A stretch of 64,000 bases of DNA from contig CM068313.1 of the NCBI GenBank assembly GCA_034766995.1, positions 35,567,496 through 35,631,495 on the forward strand. Reading direction: 5' to 3'. The stretch's first letter is position 1, and each line of letters opens with the position of its first letter. Under the pieces are notes generated by a model. The model worked only from the letters and a program-made list of their open reading frames with translations, ran no database searches and was not told where the DNA came from. Source of the DNA: Acanthacorydalis orientalis (taxonomy: Eukaryota > Arthropoda > Insecta > Megaloptera > Corydalidae). This document shows, piece after piece, positions 12,129 to 24,091 of the stretch. The position numbers and the translations under genes are program-made.

Positions 12129-13096
12129 TTATTAGATCCGAGTTTATAAAAGAAAATATTTTTGTTTTCTCACTGAATAACAGTTTAATTATTTAAAAAT
12201 GTGAGCGTATTTTTGAGATAAATTGTTGAATTTCACTTCAACACGACTAGTTATTTTTATTTTCGATTTTTTTTTATTAAAAAGTGTTTGAATTTTTTCT
12301 CCATTTACTAATATACTTCAAAGAGTTTATTTATACGTTTCAATTTAAAAAAATAATGTAATGAAGTTCATTTTTTTATTTAGAAAATATACATTTAAAT
12401 ATTTTATTTCTTGACTGTTTTATTACAAGTAATGCTTTTTAATTGCGGTTCTTAAAAATATAATATTCAAGTTCCAATTAAAAATTGTACCAGTTTTTTT
12501 TTGAAAAACAAAATCTTTCGAAATTAATTATTTTATCGTTTTTGATAAACGACCAAATTCTTTATTTAAAATACGATATTATTTATATTTGATTTGATTT
12601 TAAATTATTGTTATTAAATATGACTTTAAAGTTAAATTTATTGTTATTAACAGTTAGTGTAGTTTTATTTTGTATTTTCATAAAATTAATTGTAAATTGA
12701 AGTTCAGTTTAAAATGCGTTATTCTTATATATAAAATGTTAGTCTTTCATGCAATTTTTGTGTATGCATTTTTGCATGAGTACATGTATGTTTATGTTTG
12801 CGGTTGTGTGTAAGGAAACATGTATTATAGATTTTTAAGACACGATAAAAATAATTATAATAAAATATTAAAGTTAAAATATTTATTATAACATACTTTT
12901 TTTGGGTATACTTTTTGAAGAGCATATACTATCTGGAATAAAAATATATTAGCTTAAAATGCCATTGTATTGTAAATATATCATCTGGGTATATTTTGAA
13001 ATGGATTTTTTTTGATTGCATCATTTATAAAGTAATTGATTATATAGAATGACGCAATAATCGCGCTACAGTTTGAATAGTTACTGTTTTTTATTG

Positions 13097-13101
<5 letters not shown>

Positions 13102-13171
<70 letters not shown>
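13102..13171. repeat. (TA)n(TG)n microsatellite
   Basis: About 58 bp TA followed by a short TG run. Confidence 0.95.
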
Positions 13172-13269
13172 ATGTGTATAATAGAGTTATATAATAATAA
13201 TAAATTTTATTCAAGTAGCTGTGAAATTTTATGTCACTTAAATGACCATCGTTTTCGGTCTCGTAAAGT

Positions 13270-13665
13270 TGGGCGTTTTTTAACCCAAAATATTTGATAG
13301 TGTATCTGGTTTCAACGCTTGGATTTTATCCTGGTTGTTAATGTTCAGTTGCTGAATACTTTTTTGCTTGTTAACGTACATATTTTCATTTAAATGTCTC
13401 CAAAGAACGTAATTCGGGTTAGTCAGATCCGGAAAACAAGCTGGTTAATTGAAATTCTGAATTTCTTGACATTATTATTTCTCCGAAAATGTCACTTAAA
13501 AGTTCCATAGTTTCTCTGGCAGTATGAGCAATAGCTGCATTCGATTGGAACTATACTTCTGAATAATTTTCAACAGCAGACCTTACAAAATTTTTGAAGC
13601 GTTTCCTGGTCTTGTCGCCCGTTTACAATAGCAGATTATCATTTTCATTTTTAAAAAGCAGGATC
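13270..13665 (-). pseudogene. Tc1/mariner-type DDE transposase relic
   Basis: Minus-strand fragments in shifting frames resemble the C-terminal part of insect DDE transposases: AHTARETMELLSDIFGE, MSRNSEFQLTS, then FPDLTNPNYVLWRHLNENMY, VNKQKSIQQLN and a stop near 13280. In this family the first segment normally starts with a catalytic QDGA; here it is QSNAA, so that Asp is lost. Frameshifts and stops break it. No inverted repeats were located. Confidence 0.6.
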
Positions 13666-13998
13666 CAATAATCCTCTTAGAGATTATACCACATCAAACT
13701 GCAATTCTTAGTAGATGAAGTTGTCGTTGAATATTCCTTGGGTTTTCAATACATCGTATTCCACAGTTTTACTTATTCACAAATCCATGGAGATAAAAAT
13801 GAGTCTTATCACTCCTTATTTACTTGTGAATAAATTTGTTGTTTTCTTTGGCTATTTTCTTAATACGAATTGCATAAGCATGGTGTTCTTGATGATGTTT
13901 TGGAACAGTCTTTTGCATCAATTGCACTTTGTTAGGAACAGTTGTTTCTATTTAATCCAATTTTTCAAACTATACTGTAACTTTCACGCCATCTGTAT

Positions 13999-14040
<42 letters not shown>

Positions 14041-14041
14041 T
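13999..14041. repeat. (CA)n(TA)n microsatellite
   Basis: About 24 bp CA followed by 20 bp TA. Confidence 0.95.
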
Positions 14042-14129
14042 TGAATGCACTCTTAAATGCATACGTGTGTGTGTGGCTGTGCAATATATGTATATAAACA
14101 CAATGTACGCTTGTGTGTGCAAGCGTTCG

Positions 14130-14400
14130 GCTGTTTTGACGCGAGTTCGACCCATGGCGGCGTCAGAGGCGCGCGCGTCCGGACGCGCCCAGAGGCACGC
14201 TTCTTTCGTGTCAGTGACCAGGCGGCTATCGTCCTGATAACATCACATTCCAAGATAATTTTACCGTGGTCCACTTGTATGGAAGTACAGCTATATTTAT
14301 TTTAGTGTTTGCAGTGAGTGTTAGTCTTGTGTATTAAACTGCTGCAATTATTGTGCGTGACACTGTCCGATTCTCATTAAAGGTATAAACCAAATGCATT
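14130..14400 (+). promoter_or_regulatory. GC-rich CpG island inside Btk29A intron 1; candidate alternative promoter or 5' exon
   Basis: Bases 14130-14265 are strikingly GC- and CpG-rich (for example GGCGCGCGCGTCCGGACGCG) in an otherwise very AT-rich intron. A short ORF in a good start context (14154-14237, 27 codons, MAASEARASGRAQ...) lies inside, and a donor AAAG|GTATAA follows at 14383. This is what an alternative first exon with an upstream ORF would look like, but transcription is inferred only. Confidence 0.4.
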
Positions 14401-15072
14401 GTTAGATTCTGTAGTCTGAGGAATGTTTTGTTTTCAGTTGAATTTTCAATAAATTTTATAGGAATCAAATCTGCTTTGGTATTACGTATAGCGTGAGGAT
14501 AATATAAACAATAATTGCACTACAAAAAGATATGCGCATGGTCTTAATAGGAAGTAGACAGCTGATACGCGAAGATTGCGTTGAATGTTTATCTGTTTAC
14601 GACACAAATGTGTTGTTTATTAATTCATTTTTATTTTTTTTCACTGTATGATTGCTTGAACTCCGTTTCAGATCCATTAGTAGAGGTATTGTCTTTGTCG
14701 ACTTTGCATAATATTAATTATTTTAATTATTCTTTTTTCTATTAATTTTAATTTTATTTACTATTTACTTTTAACTGATTGATTATTATGCAAATGATCT
14801 GTGAGATTTTTTTTAGGATTTGTCATTGTAACGATACAAGCTATGCTTTCTTTGCAGTATGAAATTAAAATCTCTACTTTTTTTTTGTACACAAAGATCT
14901 TGATATTTTTCTTTGTATTTCATTTTTTATTTTCGGGATCAATATTTGTATAATGCATGTTTTTATCAGTTTCTACTGTTTAAATTAATTTTTTCACTTA
15001 CTATAAAATGTTTATTAAAACGGTATTATTTTTTTCCTTCCATGATTTTGTATAAATTACATATATATATAT

Positions 15073-15145
15073 ATCATCATCATCATCATCTTCAGCCCCT
15101 GTCAGTCCACTGCTGGATAAAGGCCTCTTCCATGACTTTCCATTT

Positions 15146-15147
<2 letters not shown>
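15073..15147 (-). mobile_element. RTE-type LINE 3' end fragment
   Basis: On the minus strand KWKVMEEAFIQQWTDRG followed by TGA matches the very C-terminus of RTE-like reverse transcriptase ORFs, followed by the (ATG)n/(GAT)n tail typical of that clade. It is only about 75 bp, 5'-truncated, with TA tracts on both sides. The same CAGTCCACTGCTGGA-type motif is widespread in insect genomes. Confidence 0.55.

Positions 15148-15206
<59 letters not shown>
15148..15206. repeat. (TA)n microsatellite
   Basis: Pure TA adjoining the LINE fragment; a smaller TA run lies on its other side (15060-15073). Confidence 0.95.
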
Positions 15207-15210
<4 letters not shown>

Positions 15211-15432
15211 TAATTATCGTTAATCACTGTTCGATAATATTATCTTTTTTGTGCATATTTTGAAGTATAAATAATTTTGCAGAAGAAGAAAGGAAAAAGT
15301 CATTAATTGTTAAATTCTGAAACAGACCACAGATAAAAACAAATCGTAGGAATAGCATTTATTGTGTTTTTTGGATACGTTCGGTGTTACAATGTTTAAT
15401 AGCTTATGTTGATTAACTTCTAAGTCATCCGT

Positions 15433-15433
<1 letters not shown>

Positions 15434-15496
<63 letters not shown>

Positions 15497-15515
15497 GTAT
15501 ATGTATGTATGTATC
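15434..15515. repeat. (TA)n with TATG tail
   Basis: About 54 bp of TA, then TATG/TGTA repeats. Confidence 0.95.
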
Positions 15516-15802
15516 AGTTTTTTATACGAAATCATCCGTATTAATTATTTCTTGTGTGGAAGAAAGGCTTATTCTTATTAATTTACATTACTTATGTTTT
15601 TTTATGCTATTTTACTTGTTAAATGTATGTATGGTTTCTTATTATCATAAAATAAATATATTTGTTAATCCATAGTTTCTATTTTTAATGCGTTTTTAAC
15701 AATATTCAATATTGCTACGGGCTTATTCCTATTTCGTACACGTTCTCTTTGAGTGAAGATGATTTTTTTTGAATTAGTAACAATATTTTTTTGTTATTGT
15801 AT

Positions 15803-15818
15803 GTATATATATATGTAT

Positions 15819-15865
<47 letters not shown>
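15803..15865. repeat. TA-rich microsatellite
   Basis: TATATG/TACATA repeats merging into pure TA. Confidence 0.9.
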
Positions 15866-15868
<3 letters not shown>

Positions 15869-16335
15869 TGCTGCGTATAAAATGTTAGTTTTGTTAAACG
15901 TGTGACTAATGTTTCAGATTGGACATTTTTTGTGAAGTTAATGAAATTATATTGAAACAAGCATTTAAAAAACAATTATTTTCGTATAGTTTGAAAAATT
16001 AATCTTTCAATAAAGTGCATATATTTACCCAAATAGGATTTCTTGTGATCAATAAATTTCACCAAATTATTTCACACTAGTGTATATTGTTTTAGGAGTT
16101 TTTTGAATTTAGAAATATAAATATAATTTGGAATAAAAGTGAAAAAAATGTGATAAATAAATACGACGTTTAAAGAAGTGAAAATTCTTTACTAAGAGAT
16201 TTTATGATTGATACAGATGAGATCACATTATTTGTCGAAATATTCAGATTTTTAAAAGTTATATTGTGAAATATTAAGAATCGAGTTATCGAAAAAATAA
16301 ATGCCCGTTTTGTTATTAAAGTTAAGTGTTTTTAC

Positions 16336-16373
<38 letters not shown>

Positions 16374-18534
16374 GTATTTACACTACTTCCTATCAACATT
16401 AGATGAATATTTGAATAAATGGTATGATATATTGCATGGAAAATACTAATGCGAACAATTACGATGTGGTTTAGCTTCTGTTCAAAAAAATGATTTCCAC
16501 TTGTTTGTATTTCACTGCTCAACTTATTGTCAGTACACTGTTGAAAATGTAATTTCTGGTATAAAATTTGTTAGAAACATAAATTGATTTTATTTAAACA
16601 AGCAACAAAACTAGTTCCGTTCGACCATTTTTATTTTCTTTTTAAATTCTTATATCCATCCATTATTATTTATTGCTTTATCAATAAAAAGATATTCAGT
16701 GATGTTTAACTTTATGCTCATTTTTGTACTTTTTTGTACAATTTATTACAGGATAATTTTGTTAAGTGCGCACAATTCCCAATCATTGATCACTTCGCGT
16801 TTATTGTGCAGACTTTGTATGCTTTGTGATAATAAGTTCTAATGTACACGAAGAAACATTTAGAAAAAAAGTTAGACTTTTTCTAATTAATGAAAGTATA
16901 AAATTAGTGAGTAATTTTTTTAATATCGTTTTTGTATAGAGTTTAGTATTAATCAACGCGTATATTTATTGTTAACAATTTATATATACATCGAATTATT
17001 AGAATAACTGGAAAGTTATAATAAAATGATCAATAATAATGATAAAAAAAATAATATTGTACAGAAAAATAAAAATTATTTTTCTTAAAAATTTTAATTG
17101 ATATTAGAAAATAAAAATGTCATAAAAATAAGGATATTCTAATTTGCCTGTTACTAATTAAAAATATATAGAAACATTAACAATGTTACAGAAATAACGT
17201 TGTTAGTTTTTTAATGTAATGCAGACTTATTCAATATGTCTTAGTTTATACAATGTTTGGATAAAAAAAATAAAAAAATATGAGTGTTTTAATGTAATAA
17301 ATGGTATATAAATACTGTCATTTCTTCAGTTACATCTAATTAAAAATAATTTTGAAATAATCAATTATTATTATGTTTAGTATATGCGTGTTGTTCAATG
17401 GGCACTATTCCATCTATTAAAGTGCAATTAAAAAAAATCTTGTTATAAACTAAATAAAACAAATAATACACACTAATTTTGAAAGGCAATGCGTTTTAGA
17501 ATATACAAGATACATTTGTAATTGGATTTATTTTATCATACTTTTAAACATATGAGGATCGTTTGAAAAAGAATGCACAGATTCAAATATATATATACAT
17601 ATATATTAAAAAAAACACATTTGCAAAAAATGAAAATTATATAAAGTAAATTAAATATTACATGTAAACATAGTCGTCACTTAATCTAAAACTAATCTCA
17701 ATTTATCTTGTTCTATCGATGTACTACAATGAACATCTTTGCAAAGATGTAGCAAATAATCTGTTATTCAATTTTGCAATTCCTTTTTGTTTTTGATTTC
17801 CAGAAAGAAATTTTTTCACTTATTCAGAAAAGTCGTAAGGAGTGATATGATAGGTGGGAGAGGTGGTGGGTGAATAAGAATTTCCTATCCATGATTTGTG
17901 ATCCAGATTTAATATTTGCTAAATCTTAGAGATTATTTTTATCGTGATGTAATTTTGAAGCCGGTGTATTAATGAAACAAATATTTATAGTTGAGTTCTG
18001 CTTACTTTGAAAACTAGTTTTTGTTTATATTAACTTATGTATAATTTTCAAATTTTTGTAAAGAAGTTTTTTCAGATATTTAAATTTTATCCTATTTTTA
18101 TAGGTGATCCACATATAATTATGCCAAAATAAATTTAAGTGTTACTATATACAGATGTATTACTAATGTGGTATTATTGTTCAGTCGGTTTCTGATAAAT
18201 ATTTTTGTTAGCTCGTGTTGTATTATACGTTTATATATGGATTAATTGATAAGTATAAATGTTTTATGTCGTTCATCGACCATTTGAACATCTACATAAG
18301 CTTGCATTCATAAGAAATCGATCTGATTTTCTAGTGAATCCTTCTAATATAATTATAAAAAATATGTATTTAATATTTTTAAAAATGAGATAGTAATGGA
18401 ATTACACAATGTGATTAATAATAATATTATTACATTGTATATTCAGTTTTAAGTATCGTTTGGAAATGATTAAATTTTACAGAAGCACAAAATGCTACAT
18501 TTTTTTATTTAGAAACTTTAATTTATGGATGTAC

Positions 18535-18540
<6 letters not shown>

Positions 18541-18601
<61 letters not shown>
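18541..18601. repeat. (TA)n microsatellite just upstream of Btk29A exon 2
   Basis: 60 bp of pure TA ending 80 bp before the splice acceptor. Confidence 0.95.
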
Positions 18602-18606
<5 letters not shown>

Positions 18607-18680
18607 ATGTATTATGTTGCGATAGCAGCTGTGGTGATCACATATTTGCTCTAACATATTCTTTGTACGTTTTTTTATAG

Positions 18681-18921
18681 AGACGAAAGGAACGTGGGCG
18701 TATCGAGCTTTCAACAGTGCGTGTCGTCGAGGCTGCCGTGCTCGAGATTTCGGGCGACGGCGCCTCTCCTGTTGGTGGTGGCGCTGGTGAGCGTCCCGTA
18801 CCGCGTGGTTTCCCTTTTCAGTTGACGTATGTAGGTGAACCTGCTGGTCAAGAATATACTTTATATCTGATTTCGACCCGAGAAGATACTCGCGAAGAGT
18901 GGATACGGACTTTAAGAACAG
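18681..18921 (+). CDS. Btk29A: Btk29A/BTK orthologue, coding exon 2 (PH domain C-terminal half)
   Basis: The exon begins after TTTTTTATAG in phase 0 and ends in ACA G|GTATTT (phase 1). It encodes 80 residues: RRKERGRIELSTVRVVEAAV aligns with the second half of the Tec-kinase PH domain; EYTLYLISTREDTREEWIRT is the last strand and helix with the near-invariant PH Trp. Between them a Gly/Ala-rich loop (SPVGGGAGERP) stands where Drosophila Btk29A also has an insertion. The exon is much richer in GC than the surrounding intron, as expected for coding sequence. The antisense ORF over this exon is a shadow. Confidence 0.9.
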
Positions 18922-19009
18922 GTATTTATATATATGTATGTATTTATATACATACATACACACACGCTTAAATTAATGATAATAGTCTTGTGCGTCTTAT
19001 ACGTATACA

Positions 19010-19011
<2 letters not shown>

Positions 19012-19069
<58 letters not shown>
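19012..19069. repeat. (TA)n microsatellite
   Basis: Pure TA, 90 bp after the exon 2 donor. Confidence 0.95.
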
Positions 19070-19071
<2 letters not shown>

Positions 19072-19508
19072 TTATGTACTGTGAAAGAGTGTACATTTAT
19101 TGGACTGTTACAAACTTTTTTCTGATTTTAATCATTCTGACTTTATTAGTAGTTACAATTTCATGTTATATGATCTCTCTTTATTATTATAAGAGTTTAT
19201 TATATTGGAAACATGGCGCACTCATATTTTTAAAATGAGAAAATGAACTGGCAAGAAATGATTTCTGTAAGTTTTTTTCAGTGTGTATGTGCGTGTATGT
19301 TTCATGGTTTACATTTTACAATAATTTCTCTTCTACACCTTGATTATGAAAATACAGGGATTTGAACATTTGTAGTGTGGCTGAGTCAAGTAAATCATTT
19401 GACTTATACATTTTTTCATAAGGAAATTAATATTGTTTGCTATTGAACTTTATATATAACATTGTTATTTCGGAGAGTGTCATTATATATAATATTTTGT
19501 AATACTTC

Positions 19509-19510
<2 letters not shown>

Positions 19511-19587
<77 letters not shown>
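19511..19587. repeat. (TA)n microsatellite
   Basis: Pure TA, about 76 bp. Confidence 0.95.
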
Positions 19588-19589
<2 letters not shown>

Positions 19590-21863
19590 CTCAGAACAAA
19601 GACAAGTTGCATAAATATTGGAGAAAATATCGTCGGATATTTATAGAGGAAGCTTCAAGTAGATTAAGTTGCTACTTCTTCAATTATTTTAATGAATAAG
19701 GAAAAATCAGATTTTTGTTTCAAATTTGATGAGAAAATACAAATAAAATCATTTTACACAAAATTGGAGACACTTATTGATTATGGACATGAACGATGCA
19801 ATATACATTGCTTGATCTGTTTGTTTTGTATCGATAAAAAGGTACCTACACAAGAGTTTTGTAATACATTGCTGATATTTGTTGTTATGTAAATATTTAC
19901 ACGATATCTTATTGACGTCCCACGCTGATTTTTTTTTTAATGTCTTATATTTGTGACTACATTTATTATTTTCACAATATATCTTTATTACTTTTGAGCT
20001 CCTTTTATATAAGGACTTGCACTGAATGTTATTTCAAGTAGATGTATTAAGGTATTTTTTCAAAATTACGAATATTTTTTTCGCAGTAATATTTCTATAT
20101 TTATATTTTTTTCTCGTTAAAACTTATTAATATCTGCTGATATTAATAGATGGTTGAGTGTATGTATGTATAATTAATGTTATTATTTTTTGGATAAGTA
20201 GCTATTGTTTTGTTATAAGTACATATATTGAAAAAGTGTAAAAATTTTAATTTATAAATGACAGGATATTTGTCAGCGATATCTATTTTCGCCTATGAAT
20301 GAACTGATAAATTTTGAAAATATTTCTTATGTGTTTTCTATTTTAATATGAAATATTTTGATATAATGAAAAATTAAGATACATAAATATTAGTAATTTA
20401 ATGCCTTTATTATTTAACCATAAATTTTAGATCGTTGTCAAATAATTGTCAAATTGTCTTGTTGCAATTTGTTAAAATAAATGCGAACTATTTACACATA
20501 GTCCATAAAGTAAGCCTAATAACGTTGTACTTAATTATTTTAGAATTTTATGAGAATTTTGTAGATTTATTGACGATATGCAAACGGTCTCTGTATACAG
20601 TTTTATCTCTCCATTTTTTTTATTAAATTGATATTATATAGAAGGGCTTTTTCATCAGATGATTACATGTTAATAAATCGTAGTTTGATGCTGTAGAAAT
20701 TTATCAGTGCGATTACAAGTTGGCTGTACAAGTATCTTGTTTATCTGATGTTATTTTATTTGATTTATTAATATCTACCAGAATTGATTTCATAGGATCA
20801 AATAATTAAAATAATATGTAAAACTTTCTTTGCTGAATCCAATTCATGTTCTTATCATAATGTATACATTATATTTTCTCTTGTTATTATTATATAGATT
20901 AAGTAACTTTTAATTAAACTTTCTTCGAAACTATATACTATGAAACTTGAGCACGTGAAACTTTTACCCCATTAGACACGTAAAATAATCCGATCGTGAT
21001 TTATAATGCGTAGTTAGGTTTAATATTATATAATTAGTACTTAATTATCATAATAAATTGTAACATTACGTGTGTGTGTATGTATGTGTTGAAAATGCGA
21101 TTGAAATTTGATCAAACATAATTTTTACATTTGCAAGTTTATTAAATGGCTTTCGATTAGTATGCTTTTTAAATGCATATTGAAAATACAGCTTCTTATA
21201 TTCAATTTGTACTCGCCAGTTTAATTGATGATTGATTTAGTTAATTTTTTTTAAAAAAAAATTAAGAAGTGTAATTAAATTTACCATAATCATACACGTG
21301 TTGTAAATAGAAAAGTTTATATATATGTATGTATGTATGTATGTACGTGTGTATGTACGTGTGTATGTATGTAATTTATATGACCATTTATGTTTAAGAA
21401 ACATAAATTGTGATAATACAGTTTATATATATTTAAAAATACATCAATTCAATGAAGTGATTTTGGTAAATTCTGGTAATAATTTACGTTAAATATGTAT
21501 TTTCTGTAAAAATAATACTTGTTTTTTGATAATTATTATAAGAATTTGTACGTTGTCAGCAAAAGTATGTCAATAAAAGTATAATACGTATGTTTTCTTC
21601 AGTGCTAGAGGAGTAGTGCATTGAATACCTTAAGAATAGATACCCGAAAAAATGTTTAATGGCTTATAATTGTATAGAAAAAATATTTAAATAGTTATTG
21701 CAAAACTTATTTATAATATATTAATAAAAGTTATCTGGAATTGTTTAAAAAAGTCGAGAAAAGAAATAAAAGAAATCTAATCAATAATTTTTTCTTTTGT
21801 TAAATCTGTGGAACATGTGAGAGTTTATTTTTTCTCTACAACCGCTCCAGTCGTTCGTTGTAT

Positions 21864-21865
<2 letters not shown>

Positions 21866-21931
<66 letters not shown>
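21866..21931. repeat. (TA)n microsatellite
   Basis: Pure TA, about 65 bp. Confidence 0.95.
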
Positions 21932-21933
<2 letters not shown>

Positions 21934-22439
21934 TCAAAGATGCACAATTGAAGTAATATATTAATCAATCTGGTATTATTTTCAGTTTACAATTGTGAAT
22001 TAACACACTCAAGTAAACACTTAAATCTCTTTACAAATACAACTAAAATGTAAACAGCTAGCTAGAGGTGTACGCTTTTTCTATTTGTACTGTTTTTCGG
22101 AGTAAATAGAAACATGCCAACAAACCCTCATGTGTACAAAAAGCTTGTCATAACCAAATGTTCGCTTTTATGTAATACATAAAAAGTTTAATAAATTAGT
22201 TCAATGCTTGCTATGAAATTCATATATGCATAGAGAGAAAGAGAGAAATTGATGTGTCTATTTATTCGTAATGCGAAAGGAATTATTGTAAATGATTGGA
22301 GTGTTAATTTTTATAAACACCGCATATTAGTAGTAAAACTGGAATAACATTCTTGTATTGATATTAGTTGATTTATTTTATCGTGAGAGTTTTGTACGTC
22401 GATGAGGACAAAATCGTCTGAAATCATTATTTTTAGAAC

Positions 22440-22930
22440 GCATCAATATTTGTCTTTAGGTTTCACGATCCCTAGATAATGTTAAAACGATTCCCAATCG
22501 CACATAACAGCGAGTGTTTCGGAGGAGCGAGTCGCGTCGTATTTTCGTTAAAATTTCTATAGAGCAGAGAAAACATGTGCACGGAACGTATTTCGCATCT
22601 TTCATTTTCGTGTATTTTTCTCTTTCGTACAATCCCCCGGGTGTTCATTTCCTTTCGTAATTCGAAACACGCGTCACGAAGCTTTCTTTCGGGCTCTAAA
22701 CGGGAACATACGGTAAAAGAAGGTGCGAAGCAGAACATCCGATAACTCCGTATCCAGGGTAAACTGAGGGGATGGTGTCACGGGAAACGTAGACTCGTGT
22801 TCTGCTCTGGGGATTATTTGGTAATTGGTGACGGTGGATGGAATGTTAACGTACCTGCATTGCTGTCAGAAGAGATTTTACGCAGACACCGTGGAGATGA
22901 ATTTAAAGTGAATGAGGGTCGTGACTATTT
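22440..22930. promoter_or_regulatory. GC-elevated block, possible regulatory region or unrecognised exon
   Basis: Composition rises clearly over the surroundings, with CpG-containing words (GGAGCGAGTCGCGTCG, CACGCGTCACGAAG). Open frames run on both strands (minus 22472-22738; plus 22797-23054 with VIGDGGWNVNVPALLSEEIL), but neither resembles a known family. It lies about 1 kb upstream of Btk29A exon 3. Btk29A is known to use alternative promoters in Drosophila, so an internal promoter is one reading. A decayed repeat is another. Confidence 0.3.
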
Positions 22931-23141
22931 GAGATTTTTTTTTATTAACAAGTGGTTTCAACAGTTATGTCTTTTTCTTACTTTAAAAGGTGTACCGACT
23001 TCAAAAATGAAAACAGATTTATTCTATCGCCAAATGAGACTCGAGACCCTTTGAGTAAAAAAATCATGGTTATTATCTTTATTTGGTAAATATCATAAAT
23101 GGATTACCTAGAAACAGAGCTTATCATCATCGAAGCAATTA

Positions 23142-23695
23142 TTAGGTTGGTAGAAAGTTAATGCGGCTTTTTTTTCTGAATTCCAACTTTATTTTTTTTT
23201 ACAATGAAAGTGTAATTTCATCGTTTTCATTTTAATATCATTTTAAAGTGCATTTTCGGTCTGTATTTTGGTAACATCGACTTTGGTTTTATTATTAATT
23301 TTACTTCAAGTTTGGGCTATTGAATTGAAGATGGAAAAGAAGCAAATAAGAGCAATTTTTGTACGAGTCCAAAACGAGCGGTAAAGCAGCAGAAACGTCT
23401 CGTAAATTAAACGGTGTTTTTGGTGTGGGTGTGATGTTAAGGAACGTAAGGTTCAATGGTCGTTCTAAAAATTTCGTGCTGGGGACGAGATTCTTGAGAT
23501 GAAGAAGGTCGTTCTTCTTCAGTTCATATCGACCAAGTGAAGGTGTTAGTTGAATCATGGACAATATGACGAAAGATTGTACAAAAATTAGGCGTTAGTC
23601 ATCTAACAGTTCTGGACCTCCTAAAAAAAGCTAGGAAAATCAAAAAAGCTTGACAAATGAGTGCATAAACCGCAATTATTTTTCTATCAACGTAA
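23142..23695 (+). mobile_element. Internally deleted mariner, copy 1
   Basis: The ends are TTAGGTTGGTAGAAAGTTAA and, inverted, TTACGTTGATAGAAAAATAA, with TA on both sides. The transposase start MEKKQIRAIF at 23331 and the segment KAAETSRKLNGVFGVGV match the N-terminal helix-turn-helix region of mariner transposases. GVSHLTVLDLLKKARKIKKA then runs almost straight into the right repeat, so the catalytic part is missing. Length is about 554 bp against roughly 1.3 kb for full mariners. Several frameshifts make it inactive. Confidence 0.85.
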
Positions 23696-23884
23696 TATTT
23701 GCTTGCATTTTTATATTTGTATGACCATAGAATCATTTAAAAGTGTAATGGATATTGTTGGAAAATTTGTTTACATTGATTTCATTTTTCGGAAAGTTTT
23801 AAATGTTTTCCGAAAGTACTCATTGCACCAATTTGTTCTTATCTGTATGCGTTTATTTCTCTAAAAGAAACAAATCTTTTTTAG

Positions 23885-24091
23885 TCTGTTCTTCGCAAGC
23901 GACAGTAAAACCTCATTCTCGATTCCACTTGGGTCTTTGGACTGGTAAACGGTGGGCCTGCTGTCGTCGATCAGCCAGAACAGCCATCGGGTGCGGTCAG
24001 TGTTCCGCGTGGCCTCCAACGTTGACAGTACCGGAAACAACGCTGCCTGTTAACAATTCCAGCCCAGCTTCTGCACATCTTAAATTAATTG
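23885..24091 (+). CDS. Btk29A: Btk29A/BTK orthologue, coding exon 3 (BTK zinc motif)
   Basis: The exon starts after CTTTTTTTAG, completes a split Val codon with exon 2 and ends ATT G|GTAAGT (phase 1). It encodes the Tec-homology BTK motif: H-x10-C-C-x9-C in FHLGLWTGKRWACC...AIGC, with exactly the spacing of the zinc ligands in human BTK (H143, C154, C155, C165). After it comes a Ser/Pro/Thr-rich linker (PETTLPVNNSSPASAH) that normally leads to the SH3 domain. No SH3 exon follows in the window, so the gene is incomplete here. The frame is open upstream and downstream by chance, but splice signals define the exon. Confidence 0.9.

Larger units (their letters stand above)
18922..23884 (+). other. 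Btk29A intron 2 (about 5 kb)
   Basis: The intron holds TA tracts (19012-19069, 19511-19587, 21866-21931), a milder GC-rich block (22440-22930) and a deleted mariner (23142-23695). Between 19600 and 21860 and from 21940 to 22430 I see only AT-rich sequence with short CATA/TGTA runs. Confidence 0.8.

Noticed and set aside
14053..14305. ORFs on both strands across the CpG island
   Set aside because: GC-rich DNA lacks stops by chance; neither translation resembles a protein family.
18523..18963. 146-residue minus-strand ORF
   Set aside because: It is antisense to Btk29A exon 2 and mostly microsatellite translation at its end.
23301..23564. 87-residue minus-strand ORF
   Set aside because: It is antisense to the mariner copy 1 transposase relic.
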